Shown here piece by piece: positions 22,632 through 41,800 of a DNA stretch of 64,000 nucleotides. Both the position numbers and the translations under genes were made by a program. Origin of the DNA: Marchantia polymorpha subsp. ruderalis (Eukaryota; Streptophyta; Marchantiopsida; Marchantiales; Marchantiaceae); NCBI GenBank assembly GCA_037833965.1, contig AP031351.1, positions 26,610,501 through 26,674,500 on the forward strand, in the 5' to 3' direction. Under the pieces are notes generated by a model, which was not told the DNA's origin, searched no databases, and worked only from the letters and a program-made list of their open reading frames with translations. Each line of letters begins with the position of its first letter. Position 1 is the first letter of the stretch.

Positions 22632-25600
22632 TGTGTGCTCATTAAATATATAAGTCATGACATCAATCCACTATGAGTGTATTGGATGACTGAAAGTGGA
22701 GTTTATGTGTTTATATGTGTTAAAAAATCTATATAAAGTTGAATAGATGCATTCTATGCTTATTTCATTTTTAGAATTTATGTTTCATCTTTAAATAAGT
22801 TTATTTTTTAATTCCTCATGTTACATCATCTAAAATCTAATTAATGAACATGTGACTAATGACATGATTTTGATTTTCAATTTTAGATTATTGCTCATTT
22901 GCAACTGAATAATTGGATTAATTTAGCACGGTACTTTTTCAAGGAAATTATGCAATGATGGAATCTTTTCAAATTCAATTTTCTCCATGTAATTTTCAAC
23001 ATAATATATAATCAAATTATCTATATTGATTGATCTGCTCTAGATTCAAATTAACGCATAAATGATTCAGTGAAAATGTTACAAAAATTTGTTACAATTA
23101 TGTTTTTTCAACATGCTTGGATTTTGTTGAAGCAAATATGAATTAAATTGTCAAATATTTAATTAAAATAAATGCTCTTGATATTACTATCAAAGTCCTT
23201 TAGCTTCTCTATCAAGGTTTAGAGGACGACGCATCACAAAATAGTTTTCATTCACTTGGTCCACCTGCCCTAGCTCCCTGGCAAAACTTGCCAAGGATGC
23301 TCAAACTTTGCAAGACGATAAGTATAAACTTTGAACATCCCAATCCTGTTTTTTGTCGAATTTTGTTCCCAAAAATATTAGTGAGACATGTTTTTTTAGT
23401 TTTTGAACCTTGTCTTGACCTTAGTTTTTGGGGAATAATTTTGATCGATGATACCTCAAAAAATATCATATCTTAAGGTCTTGATGTTTTCAAATGATCT
23501 TCGTAAATCGACAAGCTTTTTTCTATATATTCGCCTTTTATTTCAAAAGTCATGATAATATTGATGATATTAGCATTGTGCAGTTTCTATTATAACAACA
23601 TAAACTCTTGGATAATGACAGCAATTCAAATGGCAATGACATCATGGAGATTTCATATTTGATGCCAATCAAACAAGCTTGTCAATCACAGATTTTATTA
23701 ATTTTCTTGAGTCATTTTTATAGATTGAATTTAAAAAAAAACTTTTATTCAATCTCTAAAGAGCTTGTTTTCCTTTGATCCACTAGCAAAAATTTGAAAG
23801 AATTGGATGGCTAAAAAAATTAACGACATGATCCGTAGCCGAATATTTAACTGTATCCTAGAAAGAGTAAAATATTGATATAGACATTTGATTAATTTTA
23901 TGTCACATTTTACTTTTTATTCACAACTCTTTATTGTGATTATGATAGGACTTAGAACTTCAAAATTACAGTTGATGTTGTCATTAGTGAATAGTATTTT
24001 ATCACTATTCACATAAATAAGATGTTATTATTGGGCTGATTTAATCATTTCAACTAATGAATTCAAAATTTTATTTCACTAGTGTAAGTTTGTCATTCAT
24101 ACCAGGTGGCATTATTAGAAGATTTTACTTTCTATATTTTAAACGAAATTTCATAAATCATATGATTTGTTGTTATTTAATCTTTATTTTATTTTTAATT
24201 TCACACATGATTATTTCAATATGTTTGCAATAAATTGAACTGGTTATTACATAAGAATATTCGTCGTGTTGGAAATTTTTGAACAATATTGATTAGATGT
24301 GTTACATAAGTATCCAAACATATCATAAGATATGTTAAATACAAATAATTTGGTTCTTATATCAAAAAGATTTATCCTATTAAAATCAATAAGTTCCATC
24401 TGACGATTTGAAAATAATTCATCGAATATAAAATAATTCTTTCAAAATAATATCCAAAAACCATATACATTCTAAAAATTATGATAAAGAAAATACTATC
24501 ACACAATTTGGAAAGATTTATAAATCAATCAAATCTCCAATAAATGATGATAATGTGATATGATGTAAATATGTAGTAGTATGGCCGAATGATAAATTTG
24601 TGAAAATTTTCAATTTATAATTTATTTTAAAATATATCATTTTTCTACTGTTTAATTTCAATATATATATATAGGAATAATAATATAATATACTCAAAAT
24701 TATGTTTTATAATATTTTCACAAAATTCTATGAAGTATTTTAGCAAAATTATCAAATATTTCTGCCATTTTTTGAAAAAAACTATTTTTTTTTTGTTTGA
24801 TGAAAAAGTTCAACAAACATTTATTCATGATAAACATGAAATACTATATAATAATTGAAATAATTATGATTTAATTCGAATTTTAATAGTATTGATTCAT
24901 ATCAAAATTATCAATCAAATTAATTTTTTTTAATGTGGCTATATAAATTTAAGATTGATAATTTATTTTATAATATTTATTCCCAAAAAAAATATTCCGA
25001 AATTCAAACAAAAAATAAATGTCCACTATAAATAAAACTTATGTTATGTTTATTTTTTAGTTTATACTTTGATATTATATTTGATTAAATGAGTGAATGT
25101 CAACATGTTATCTTATGTGCGAAAGATTGTGACTTGAATAATCAACATGTTTTACAACAAATTGTTTTCAAATAATGATCTCATACAACCAAAACCAGAG
25201 CTGGCACGACGCGGTCATATCAAGTGGGGTTTTATCGGGTTTTAGTGTTTAACACGATGTTCCTTAGGGCACATAAATGGGGTTTAATTTGATTTTAATG
25301 AGGTGTGTCATACGACAAGTGCAAGTCTCTTTCAGAGACTTCCATGTGTCACTTTTGCTTGATGTAATCATTTTAGATATGTCCACATGTCAATAATTAA
25401 ATCCACAAAATATCAAATTTTATTGCATTAAACTATCAAACCGGTTGATATCACAAAGATTTTTTTGGTTTTATTCACCCGTGACCAAAACACTTCGATG
25501 ATGCTAGATGAAAAATGGGTTAAAAACATGTATTATTAAATTTATTTCTTTCACGTTAAGATCCTAAAATGCTTTACTTACGTAAGATGCATTGGTTTAT

Positions 25601-27199
25601 TTACTATAATATATCCATTTGTATTATGATGTATCATCTTCTTTATAAAACGCTGAAAATACTTTTAAAATTAATGTATATAGCTTGGTTTCACTTATTT
25701 GCATTCTTTATATGATAAAGATGTTCACATTGATGTTACAATTTGAAATATAAGTGTCAAGAGATTTTTATACATGATTGGATCCAAATGACTTGAATAT
25801 CATGAGTATGTTGATCAATGATGATACGCTATTTAATAATCATAATATAGTTTTAGATTTGTTTTATTTTAACATGGCTTGATAAAATTATTATTTTGAG
25901 TTTTATATTTTATTGTAAATGAAATATTTATGATTGCAACAAATTTTAGCTCTCTATTAATTATTATACATCATTATGTTCAATTTGTGATTTTTATGTA
26001 TAATTTTGATATTTATAGAGATATATATATAAACATAATAAAAATAATCATTATATTTCTTATATATGTTTAACAAATTTTAATCATATTTTTTATAAAA
26101 AAATCACCTTTGCTCTTATGCATTTGGTCTCTAGATCATTCTATAAGTATATGTCTTAGATACAACAAATTTGACTTATAGTTTTCCAAATTGATACATA
26201 TAATAATTTGGTAATTACATTGCATACATTCTTGACAAAAGCACAACTCTTAGTGTAACATCTTTTATCTATAAAACGGGAATGTATCATAAATTTCTTC
26301 ATATTGTTTTTGAAATGTAAAAAAAATAACTATATATATTCAAACATATGTATATCAAAAAATGAAGTGTAGATAAAATCATGATAATTCTATAATGCAT
26401 GCCAAGACTAAAAATGATTTGGCGCTTTTTTTGGTTTTAATTTTTGTGTAGTACATGTTGTAATCAAAATTTTGAAGTTTTGTAATACTTTGTTTGAAAA
26501 ATATACGGTATACTGTAGAAACTTTGATGTATAAGAAATATATCAACATGCTATATCCTTAGCACTTACGTTTTGAATAATTATTGAAATATGGATTTCA
26601 TCTTATCAACATAAGTTAGACATTATTTGCTAAATGTAATTAAAATTGAATCCCATGCGACATTAAATTATTTTAGTTCAAATTTCGCTGAAGCCATCAT
26701 TGTTTGAATTGCATGTAAGTATCTGATCCATCATTTTTGTTACAGAAACATAAAAAACACTGAAACGTTTATTAACAATGACTTGCAGCAATATAAATTT
26801 CTATCCATTTCGCAATTTTATATTCTGTTGTAAGTATAAGTTTGAAAAACTATTTGTCTCAGTCAGAAATATCCAACACTTCAGATTGTACTATTTTGTA
26901 ATAATAAAAAAAGATGCTACTGAAATTTGTGGCTGACTTTCGCACGTCTACGAAAGTAAATTGTGTTTTATCTTCTCGATGACGTTTGTTTTATCAAATG
27001 AAAATGGTACAGTGGACACGTTCTTGACTACTGAACATGGATGGCAATTACTCTGTAATTGGTATTGATTACTGTAAGCTCAGCATTAGCATAATTACGT
27101 AAGGACAAGACCAGAGATCAAAGGTCGATCGCTGAGTGGCAGCCATAAATAATGGCGAACAGTGACAATGGAAAGCAAATCATTATTTAGCAATGAATA

Positions 27200-28021
27200 C
27201 GACCTCGCTTAAAAGCCATGTTGATCTCAATCCAAGGAATCGTTTCTCAGACATTCCTACCTCATGAAAACTCCATTCCTGAAAGATCATGCATGTAGGA
27301 ATATCACGTCTCTTGTCAAGTCTCCCGTCTTTTCATGCCGGGAAAGAAAAAAGTCACCTTGCTTATCAGTTGTGTGCAATATATATATATATATATATAT
27401 ATTCCATTTTTCTCACGGATGTATTCGTACTAATCTGTACGCACAATGTATTTAGGTACAGAATTAAGAAGAGATTGAAGAAAAATTGGATGAAAAAGTT
27501 GTTTGAATCGTGTAGAAATAAACTCTCGACTGTCACTATATAAAATCCAATAGTCTTCACAATTTGTGTCAAATGACAATCTATGACATATCGATAGAAA
27601 TAAATATGATTCTCATTATCTTCGGAAAATAATGTATACTTGAACAAGAAGATACTGTATGTATACTTTGATAATGTATGTATATAAACGTCCCCCATTG
27701 CAATGCTAGAATGGTGGCGAGCAGTCCTCGACTGGCGCAAGAAGATCACCACAGGAAAGACGCTTGGCAGAGAAGAGACGCTCTTTTTCCCCACGGAGAG
27801 AAGTTCGTCGATATCCACAACAAATGATGTTCATTTCGTGCGACTGAATGACTGCTCTCGTACAACAAGTTCAGGGACTGGTCATAACTACAACCGCAAG
27901 CTCAAGCGAGAGGGAAACAACAACGTCGTCGTCGGTCGGTCGGTCTAGCGTGTGGCCTGCCCTACCGCCTTTCTGCCTTTGCCTTTAAGACTTGTCGCTC
28001 CCTCGTCCTCACCCCTGAGGC

Positions 28022-28055
<34 letters not shown>

Positions 28056-28326
28056 TGGTGGTGCCGCCTCGGGGGTCGTATAAACTCCACGTCGAGTTCC
28101 GAGTCACCGTTTCTCTTCTCGCGCAGCGGTGGTGCTGCAGTGCAGCAACAGCCAGAGCTTCTTCCTGAGGGAGGCCCGGCATCGACGATTCTGGAGGCCA
28201 AATTCGCGATACGGGAGGTGGCGGCTTGAAGATAGAGGAGGTCATTCATTCCGGTTGAATTTGCGTCAGACGAGTGTCGGTGTTGGCGAGAGCAAGAGAG
28301 AGTTGTACGCAAGAGGAGAGCCCGAA
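27200..28326 (+). promoter_or_regulatory. CDC48 promoter and 5' leader region
   Basis: Composition rises from AT-rich to GC-rich between about 27.0 and 28.0 kb. A (TA)n tract lies at about 27380-27401, and a GGA/GAA-rich purine run at about 28020-28055, probably inside or near the 5' UTR. The start codon at 28327 follows. No discrete promoter element can be assigned. Confidence 0.4.
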
Positions 28327-33846
<5,520 letters not shown>

Positions 33847-35161
33847 AGCAAGTTTTTTCTAGGACAGATAAGATTCAATCGACCCAAAAGTTATATAGTT
33901 CTAGTCACTAGCCTCATTGCAGCAAGCAAGATTTGTACAATTGACACATACAAACGCACGGGGTTGCAGCAGATGCTGCACCCTTGACCTCTAGTCTTTC
34001 CGAGCCGAAGATGTGCATGTTCTTTGGGCATTCAATCATGGGTTTGGATCGTAGTGGTCAAATCACATACAACTCTTTCTGCTATTCAATGGCATCATCA
34101 CATCTCGATAATTGCAGACTCTCGGCTACGTCCAAATGTCTACTCTATGGGCACTTATCCTTTCATCCATCTGTCGGCTCGTCTGTGATGACAATTTTGT
34201 AAAGCATTTTCAACATGGCCGCCAATTTTCAACTCTTGCAAGAAACACGATGTTAGACGTTGAATGTAACGGTGAGGCATCCCTTCCTCATGTCGCTCGT
34301 TTAGTAGTTGATCATCATCCTGCACACCTCGGGGGCCATTAAATTTCGAATTTCGAATTTCGAAATTTCTGGTGTCCTCGTAGTCAAGCAGCTCCTGGTT
34401 GCGCGTACCAAGGCCAGAGGACAGACATAGAACCTTCCATCCAAGAGTACACCGAGGATAACATGAAGCTACAACTCACCACGACCGACACCATCTCATC
34501 GGAGCGATCCAAGTGACTTCTCACCGCAATTTATAAACACGCGGAGCCATTCCAGGCTAGAAGGTGTTCGAGTCACGAACTTTTTTTTTCACACCATGGC
34601 AATCCACTTCAAATGTTGAAATGTGTACACTGCTCGATTGTTCACAAGAGAGTGGAGGCTCGAAAACAGATCTCACTCGCCTACGAAACTGGAGTTGGAT
34701 GGTAGCCGTGCGAAGCTCACGTTTGCATCTTGGGTTCGTAGCCAACCCTCTTTGTTCCTTGTCAGATATTGACAGACGATCCAGGAGTCCACAATGTTGG
34801 ACTAACAGTAGACTCGTGCGTTGTGAGAGCAGAAACATATTTGGCCTCGGGTCTGCTCTTCCACTGTCGAATTTCGAAATGATTTCTGCTCACAGGGTTC
34901 ATCCTGGAACCGATCGCCACGACGCGCAGACGCAGGCCTAGCATTGGCGGAGAGCTTGAATTTAATCGTTGTGATTGTCGAAAATCGTCGAGGCAGAAGA
35001 GAACTTTATTCGATTTTAATCGCGCCTCTTCGAGTTTTTTCCTGGTGGGATGAAGAAGTGTCGAAGAGTCTGACAGCGTTTGAAGGAAACTGAAATGAAG
35101 CAACGCTGCGATTAATGTCACAAATTATTTTCGAAACGGATCGAGGAGAAACGGCTCGGAC
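33847..35161 (+). other. CDC48 3' region, repeat segment and LpxK upstream region
   Basis: The first few hundred bases should be the CDC48 3' UTR. From 34178 to 34560 lies the GC-richer copy of a segment also present at 21588-21985. A cgaattt-repeat near-palindrome sits at about 34346-34372. The last part is the presumed promoter/leader of LpxK. No separate gene is supported. Confidence 0.45.
34178..34560 (+). repeat. Dispersed segment paired with 21588-21985
   Basis: Same orientation and order as the 21.6-kb copy. One block (34525-34549, cgcaatttataaacac then gcggagcca) is in reverse-complement orientation relative to its partner at 21930-21954. Its identity is not recognised. Confidence 0.85.
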
Positions 35162-37790
35162 ATGGTGAACCAGCGACTTCGAGCGGCAGTTGTACGAATA
35201 GCGAAGACTGCCGACCATGAGACCAGTTCTCTGCCAATGCTGGAGAAATCTCTGAAACCTCTTCTCGCGTCTGCCTCTGCAATCTACCGTGGACTATCCT
35301 TCACGCGCCGTTTCTTGTATAATTACGGTCTTCTCGAAGCCACGAGGTAAAGTTTTCCCCTTCCGCCACTCTCAGTCTTTCAAACGAATCAATTTTTCCA
35401 AGCTCGATGACGGGGCATTTAACTTGGGGACGAGCAGAAATCTTCACACACAGATCTTGTTCACACTGTCCGACGCAACTCCAACCCTCTTCAATTCCCA
35501 GTCTTGCATTTCATCGGTTTGCAATATGGGAGATTTCAATTATGACTTATATGAAGCTTAAGAAACCAATTTGAACTTCTTTTCTTCGAAGAATCAGGCT
35601 GCCAGTTTTTCCGCAGTGTAAGTAGTACGTGCTTTCTGCTTTACGGTGCTTTATTTGCTTACGAGCAACCTCGAGCTGTGTAAGTGACTTTTGAGTCAAG
35701 AGATCAAAATAAAATCCTTGAACATGTTTGTGTCGGAGTAGCTTCCCGCAGATTGCCAGTGCCCGTGGTGAGCGTCGGGAACATTACATGGGGAGGCAAC
35801 GGGAAAACTCCGATGGTCGAAACCCTATCTGGGTGGTTTCTGGGTGCTGGTATATGTCCCCTCATACTTACCAGGGTAAAGGATCTCCGTCTTTGTGCTC
35901 ACAATCTTCGATAAATTACGATGCATATAATGAGAGTGATGTGGTTCTGGATGCCAAGACTTCTATCGCGATTTCGCTTGGGTTTGAACCTTGACGATTC
36001 GAGCTCGTCTTCGTTAGTTTGCTGACTCGTTGATTTGTGGACAGCAGGGTTATGCAGGTGGGGATGAAGCCCAGATGCTGCAAATGCACTTACAAGGCTC
36101 TTGCGCCAAACTGGGTGTAGGTCCCAATCGGGCGAACATTGCACGCTCATTCTTACAGAGTCATGGTATGCAATCTTACCAGCACAGAAAGAAGCTCGGA
36201 GAATCACTCAGCTTGGAAAGCGCTGGCACATCATCGCAGCTTTGGATGAAAGGAGATGGGAAGATCGGAGTTGTAATTCTTGACGATGGGATGCAGGTAC
36301 TGTAATCCGCTCGCTGGACTCGTATTAGATTCCCGTCGAGGTATTCTTGCGTTCTCGCTGGAAAGTTTAATGAAGTTGACGGTCTCACAATCCCTTTCTT
36401 TCATTTCAACCGAGCTGAAGGAAGAATCTCATGCTGCAGCACCTGCCTCTAGCGAGGAACTTGGAGATTGTGATGGTGAATGCCATCACTCTGTGGGGAA
36501 ACACACGGATGGTGCCTCGCGGCCCTCTGAGAGAATCGTTGCATCAACTGAAACGAGCGGACGTGCTGGTTTTGCACCATGCAGATCTGGTACGCTCCAT
36601 GTCGTCCAGCTATAAGCTCTTGCAATGAACCTCCCGAGCAGTTCGTCAGATCCGCCATCCTTGCCCTCCTCCGCCATCCTCAGTGAGTTCACGATGCTAC
36701 GATTTGTGGTTCCTGATCAGGTCGCCGAAGAAAGTCTAGACAGCACAGAAACCATGCTCAAGCAGTTCCTGAGAAAAGACGCCATCGTGATCTGTTCGAG
36801 CATGATTCCGCTGCATCTGTTTGGATTACCTTCGCTGGAGGCCGAGATCGGAAGCCTGCGACGAACCCCGGAGCATTCGAGGCTCCCGTTGAACACACTG
36901 AGAGATTCTGTTGTGCTGAGTGTGTCCGGCGTTGGCTGCCCCGAAGCTCTTTCTCTGGCCTTGGAGCGGGTAAACTCTGGCCTTCTCGGTGCTTTTTCGT
37001 GTGCACTCTCACTCTTACTCTCGCTGATTCTCGAGCATATCGTGATTCAAACGAGGAGGAGGAATCTAAGGTTTCTTTCTGTGAATCTAAGGTTGGTTCT
37101 AAAGGTGAATCGAATTCAACGTATTGTGTTTTGTTTTTGTCAGCTGGGGGCTCACCACGTCGAACGCATGGATTATCTCGACCATCACTCCTTTCGACCG
37201 AAGGTTTTTTCCCTCCTCCACTTCCTCGATGATGACCTTTGTTGCTTGTTTCCTCTTTTCAACTTCTGCGGACAACTCAACTGACGATGTGTAGTAAGTG
37301 AGTGGGTAATCTTTGGCAAGTTTGCTAAAATCGATTGAATGTTGCCGACCGCCTCTTCTCTAGGATTTGCAAGACATCGATATGAGATGCCTCGAACTTC
37401 AGATGCGATTCGAAGGCAGGACAGTTGTTATTGTCTTGACAGAAAAGGTACAATCTCTTGAACTCTGTGTTTGACTCACGAGGCTTGGATGTGGATCTCC
37501 AGTTCTGAGAGAGTTGGAAATCTGTTCATGCTAATCCTGTGTGAATGAAGCTGAGCACCATTGTTTTATAAGCAGCCCAACTTCATCGGATGGACTAAAT
37601 GCAGAGTCCTGCTCGTGTGCAGGACTACGTAAGAGACCCACTCATTTGGAGAATAGTCACCAATGCCCAAGTTCTAATTCTCCATTCGTCTTTGAAGCTA
37701 ATTTCGACGGGAAAGACTCTGGCAGCGTTGAGAAAATTGCTCACAGCAGTGGTGAGCTGCGATGTGACCAAAGGATCTGGGGGCAGGTGA
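35162..37790 (+). CDS. LPXK: LpxK-type tetraacyldisaccharide 4'-kinase
   Basis: Eight exons: 35162-35346, 35752-35875, 36048-36296, 36440-36589, 36721-36969, 37144-37203, 37364-37447 and 37623-37790. They join in frame to 422 residues; the Arabidopsis homologue is about 400. The family transfers the ATP gamma-phosphate to the 4' position of a lipid A disaccharide precursor. Visible hallmarks are the P-loop SVGNITWGGNGKTPMVE (about 69-85), LTRGYAGGDE, the conserved ILDDGMQH (Asp 182/183), WGNTRMVPRGPLRE, DYLDHHSF (about 329-336) and the VLTEKD motif. The N-terminal part (SLKPLLASASAIYRGLSFTR) resembles the hydrophobic segment preceding the kinase domain in bacteria; plant LpxK is thought to be mitochondrial. 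The acquisition by plants is ancient: introns and host-like composition show it is native, not contamination. Confidence 0.95.
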
Positions 37791-38895
37791 CTGTCTTCTC
37801 CCAAAGGGAACGAAGTACATTTGCTGTAAATGAAAGCTATTCCTGTCTCATAAACAATAAAGAGAAACAACCGATCCGGATTTGCGACGCTCTTCGAAAT
37901 CATGGTCGTGCTAGAGTCCCACAACCGCATGGGAGCATCGAAGAAGTTTGTCTGTACCCACTGCATGATCAAGGGAGAGTTCAACATACAATGCAGGTGG
38001 CAGAAAAATCATGGAATTAAATCTGATTGAGGAAAGAATAGTAATAGATAGAGACTTGTTCAATTTTCCATTAAGTGTTGTTGGGTTTTGCAAGCGGCAA
38101 AAAGAGGGGAACAAGGGTTGTCAAAGTAAGTTGTAATGTGCACATAGTGAACCGTCTCATCCTTGGGTGGAAATTGAGTACACAAAAGGGTAACCTTAAT
38201 CTCAGATCGATTGATAACCTAAATTTCAACACGATTATGAGTATGGTAATAATCGGTCGAAAGATGCCACAGAAGATGTATTAGAAAATGAACGGCTACA
38301 CTCCTCTCCTTGTTGTAATCGTAGCTGCGGACACCAGACACACACGACTGACGTGATCAAAGCATTACACGAAGAGCAGAAGGGAGGAATCAGGCATTGG
38401 GTACTGTACTTGATGGAAGGTGCCCAAGATCAGAAAGGGTCCCAAGAGACCGACCTAGAGCAGGAGGTACAAACTACTTCAGGAGGTGACTTCATCTGGC
38501 AAAGCTTGCCGGCACAATAAGCGCTCTTTCGGATATGTGCATTTCTTTGAGTCTGCGCACACATTTTATGAAACTTCGAATATTCCCTGCGATTGTGTTC
38601 TCGATCCCCATTCGAATTCAATCTGGTCGATTGTCCGCCATTTTCGGATGTTCAAGACAAGTCAGGAATGCATATTTTCTGGCTGACCTTCTTGTCCGCT
38701 AGTGGCATCCACCTTCACTTCACATGCGCGAAGTGTTGCTCGATGCCAGACCATCAGAGAAGCCGCTCCATTTTCAGACTGCAGACCCGAAGCGAGTCAC
38801 ATTCTGTCGTCGGCTCAAACGAACAGTAGCGGGAAAATACGGAGGTCTCGAAGCTGCGGCAACGAGCAACGAGCTCGGAGCTCGCTGGATAAAAC
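37791..38895 (+). other. LpxK-RIT1 intergenic region
   Basis: About 1.1 kb between two genes in the same direction, expected to hold the LpxK 3' UTR and the RIT1 promoter. No additional gene, RNA or repeat is seen. Confidence 0.4.
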
Positions 38896-41800
38896 ATGGC
38901 CCAGGACACAAATCCACCGGCGAATGAGAATATTTACCGAGTAACTCGAAGGATCAAGAAAACAGAGCAGACGATCTACAACGCGCTGCGCTCGATTCAC
39001 GACGACTCTCTGTTTGTGTCTGAGATTCGCCATTTGTGGCGTGAGCTGCCCTTGCTGGCCAATTTGCGGTGTGGACTCTGGTATTCATCTGATTTCGATG
39101 GAACTTGCTACTTCAAATCCACAGATGGTCACAACGGAAACTGGTCATTCAACACTGGCCGAATGAATCTCCATGTCGCTATGCTTGCAGGTAATCCTCA
39201 ATATCTCTGCTTCCGTTTCTAGACATGATGAACATGACCTTTGACAGATGAATGCGTTGACTGTAGATTACTCAGGAATTCTGTGAAGAGTTATGTTGTC
39301 TAAACGTGTTTTTTTATTAATGGAAACAGATGGTTTAAGAAATACTACTCACTATTTTGCTGGACGGGCTAATGTGAATAGCAGCTTTCGCATCCATCTC
39401 GCAGATTTGAGACCATATGAACGGTAGCTGCCAACTAATGCTAGACGATGTGTATTCCAGTTTCATGTCTGTTCAAAAGTTGCGTCTTTTGAAATACTGA
39501 TTGATTCACTTCGTTAGATATTTTCCATTTCAGATTCTTGTCACCCGTTATTCTCTTTTGTAAATGAAAATAAAGGCACGGCTTTGTTTCACAGATGAAT
39601 CTCACAACAAAGAGGTGCTGTTCGTGCTGCCTCGTTGGATTATTGAGATTCAGATGTTAACATTTGTTCTCTGTAATTTCTCTCCCCGTTTTTAGTGACA
39701 TGGAATTTTAATGAACCACGATTCTGTGTATGAGTGCAGCTGAAAGAGGGGGTTGCTTTATTGTTGATGCCACAAGGAAAGGCAAGCGTTTCCCTGACGC
39801 TATGTCCAAGACTATACCAATATGGGCTTGTGTATTGAACCGAGCACTCGCTGACTATCGCAGTCTTCACGCGCAGGAGATGCTGGATCCCTCAGCCGAG
39901 CAGACTGGAAATGGTCACCTTGAAAATGATTCCCGAGGAGGAGGTAAAACAGGAAACTCAGACTTGGAAAATGATTGGGATTGTTCACTGCACCTTCCCG
40001 TCTGGATTTCTCACGTCGAGAAGGGTAACATAGAAAGCCGCATACAGAGCTGGGTGGAGTCCTTGAAGTCTACCGTTGTTGATTTGGAAACCCTAGCCAA
40101 AACCTTGAAGAAGCCTTTACGACCCCTTTGGATATCGCAGAGCTCAGTCATCTGGTTAAATGAACTTCCAGAAGTAGATGAGTGGTCATTCACTCCAATA
40201 ATTCTTGTATCTGCATCTAGGCCATCCATATTCACCCAGAGATACACAGATGAAGACTTTAGTTGGAGCTATATACCAGGTGCTGCAGATGACGAAGAAA
40301 GTTGGGCAAGGGGTTTAACTCCAGCTCTTTTCTGGACACATTATCTCGATATTCTTGAGGGTGGCCCCACTACTTGCAATGCAAAAGTAGCTGAAATTGT
40401 GGAACGAGATCGTGTTTATAGGGCACAGCGAGGGATCCAAGCTCCTCAGGTACGAGTGAAATCTGGAAGATTTGGGAGTGAAATCTCCCAATCAGCAGAT
40501 AGAGAATGTACTCAACATGAGACAGCTTTGGACTTAATGATCCGAAATGGCCCGGCGGAGGGAGACGGAAGGGCTTTTAGAGCAGAAGGCGAACCAACTT
40601 CGGAATCTTGGTTTATCAGGAAAGCTTCGCTGAATTTGAAAGGATTCCATTGGATTGGCAATACTGGACTTGCAGTTGGCAACGAAGATTGTGGTGAGTT
40701 TCTCGTAATATTTTGGGTTTGAAATTCAATTCTTGTTAGGACAGTGGAATAGTCTAGCCCCACACACGCTTCAAGTCAATCCATCCCTCAAAGATGTCAT
40801 CAGTATTTGAGAAAATGATCCTTGGCATGGTGTATGCTTTACGTGTGTTCTGAAATCATATCAAGTTATGGAGGCTCACATTTGAACCTGAGGTCGTAAC
40901 TCGAAATCCTATCCAACTAGACCCTACTTAAACTCTAACGTAAAGTAGTAACATGGTAAAAGACTAAGGTTCAGGGACAATTTTAGGTATCTTATATATA
41001 GCCTCTAAGTTTAACAATGAAATCAATTTCTTGTAGTGTATGCTTGTTGGAGATCTCTAATCTTTAGTGGAAGGTATGATTTGAATGTGGGAGATATTAA
41101 AGGAACGGTAGGAGATTTTCTCTGATCACTTTCCCCATCATCCTTTTAAGTCCATTCGACCCCGTTGAGTATGTCCTCGATTTGTTAAACTTGCTGCTTG
41201 GAATCTCGGACTAACAGTATGTTGCACAATGCTAACTCCAGAAATAGTGTCCTTTACATGACTCCACCTAGAGTTGTAAGTGTACAGCATTCATGAGAGC
41301 TTGAAAAATCTATATTGCACAATATGGATGGAAAGTTATTTAGAATGGTAAGGAACTAGTCAAAACGGTTTACACCGTAAGTGTAAGTGATGTAAGCCTA
41401 AAGAACTAAACATGTTTATTCTTAATGGATATTAGTGCAGAAATTTAACAAACTTGCAAACCTGTCGTCTCAGCGAAATTTTAACTTGAGCTTGAAGCCT
41501 TTCCTCTTAGCCTTCTTTTCATGGCATTCAGTCCTGAAGATTAATCCTGAATTCATATTTTTTCCGAGCTGACGACATTCACTTTTGGCTTTGCTCTTGT
41601 GACTTGGAACCAACCATTTGATGATCTTGATGAGTATGGTCGCTTAATATCCATAATAGACTTGTGTATCTTTCAGGGAACAGAGATGACATCTTTGGAA
41701 TGGTTGACTGCGTAATAAACTGCGGTGCTTCATCGAATCCGACTTGTCGTTCTCGAGAGGAGTCATATTTATATCTTCCAATTGTGGTGAGATCCTTGGA

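Larger units (their letters stand above)
18276..27200. other. AT-rich gene desert
   Basis: Nearly 9 kb is very AT-rich with no supported gene or RNA. It contains a diverged triple repeat (19198-19365), perfect foldbacks (19903-19940, 21976-22014, 22599-22631), and an AT-shifted copy of a segment also found at 34178-34560. The longest open frames are under 110 codons. Most is probably decayed transposon DNA. Confidence 0.6.

Noticed and set aside
35162..37790. Bacterial contamination as the source of the LpxK gene
   Set aside because: The gene is split by seven in-frame spliceosomal introns and sits between plant genes; plant LpxK homologues are established.
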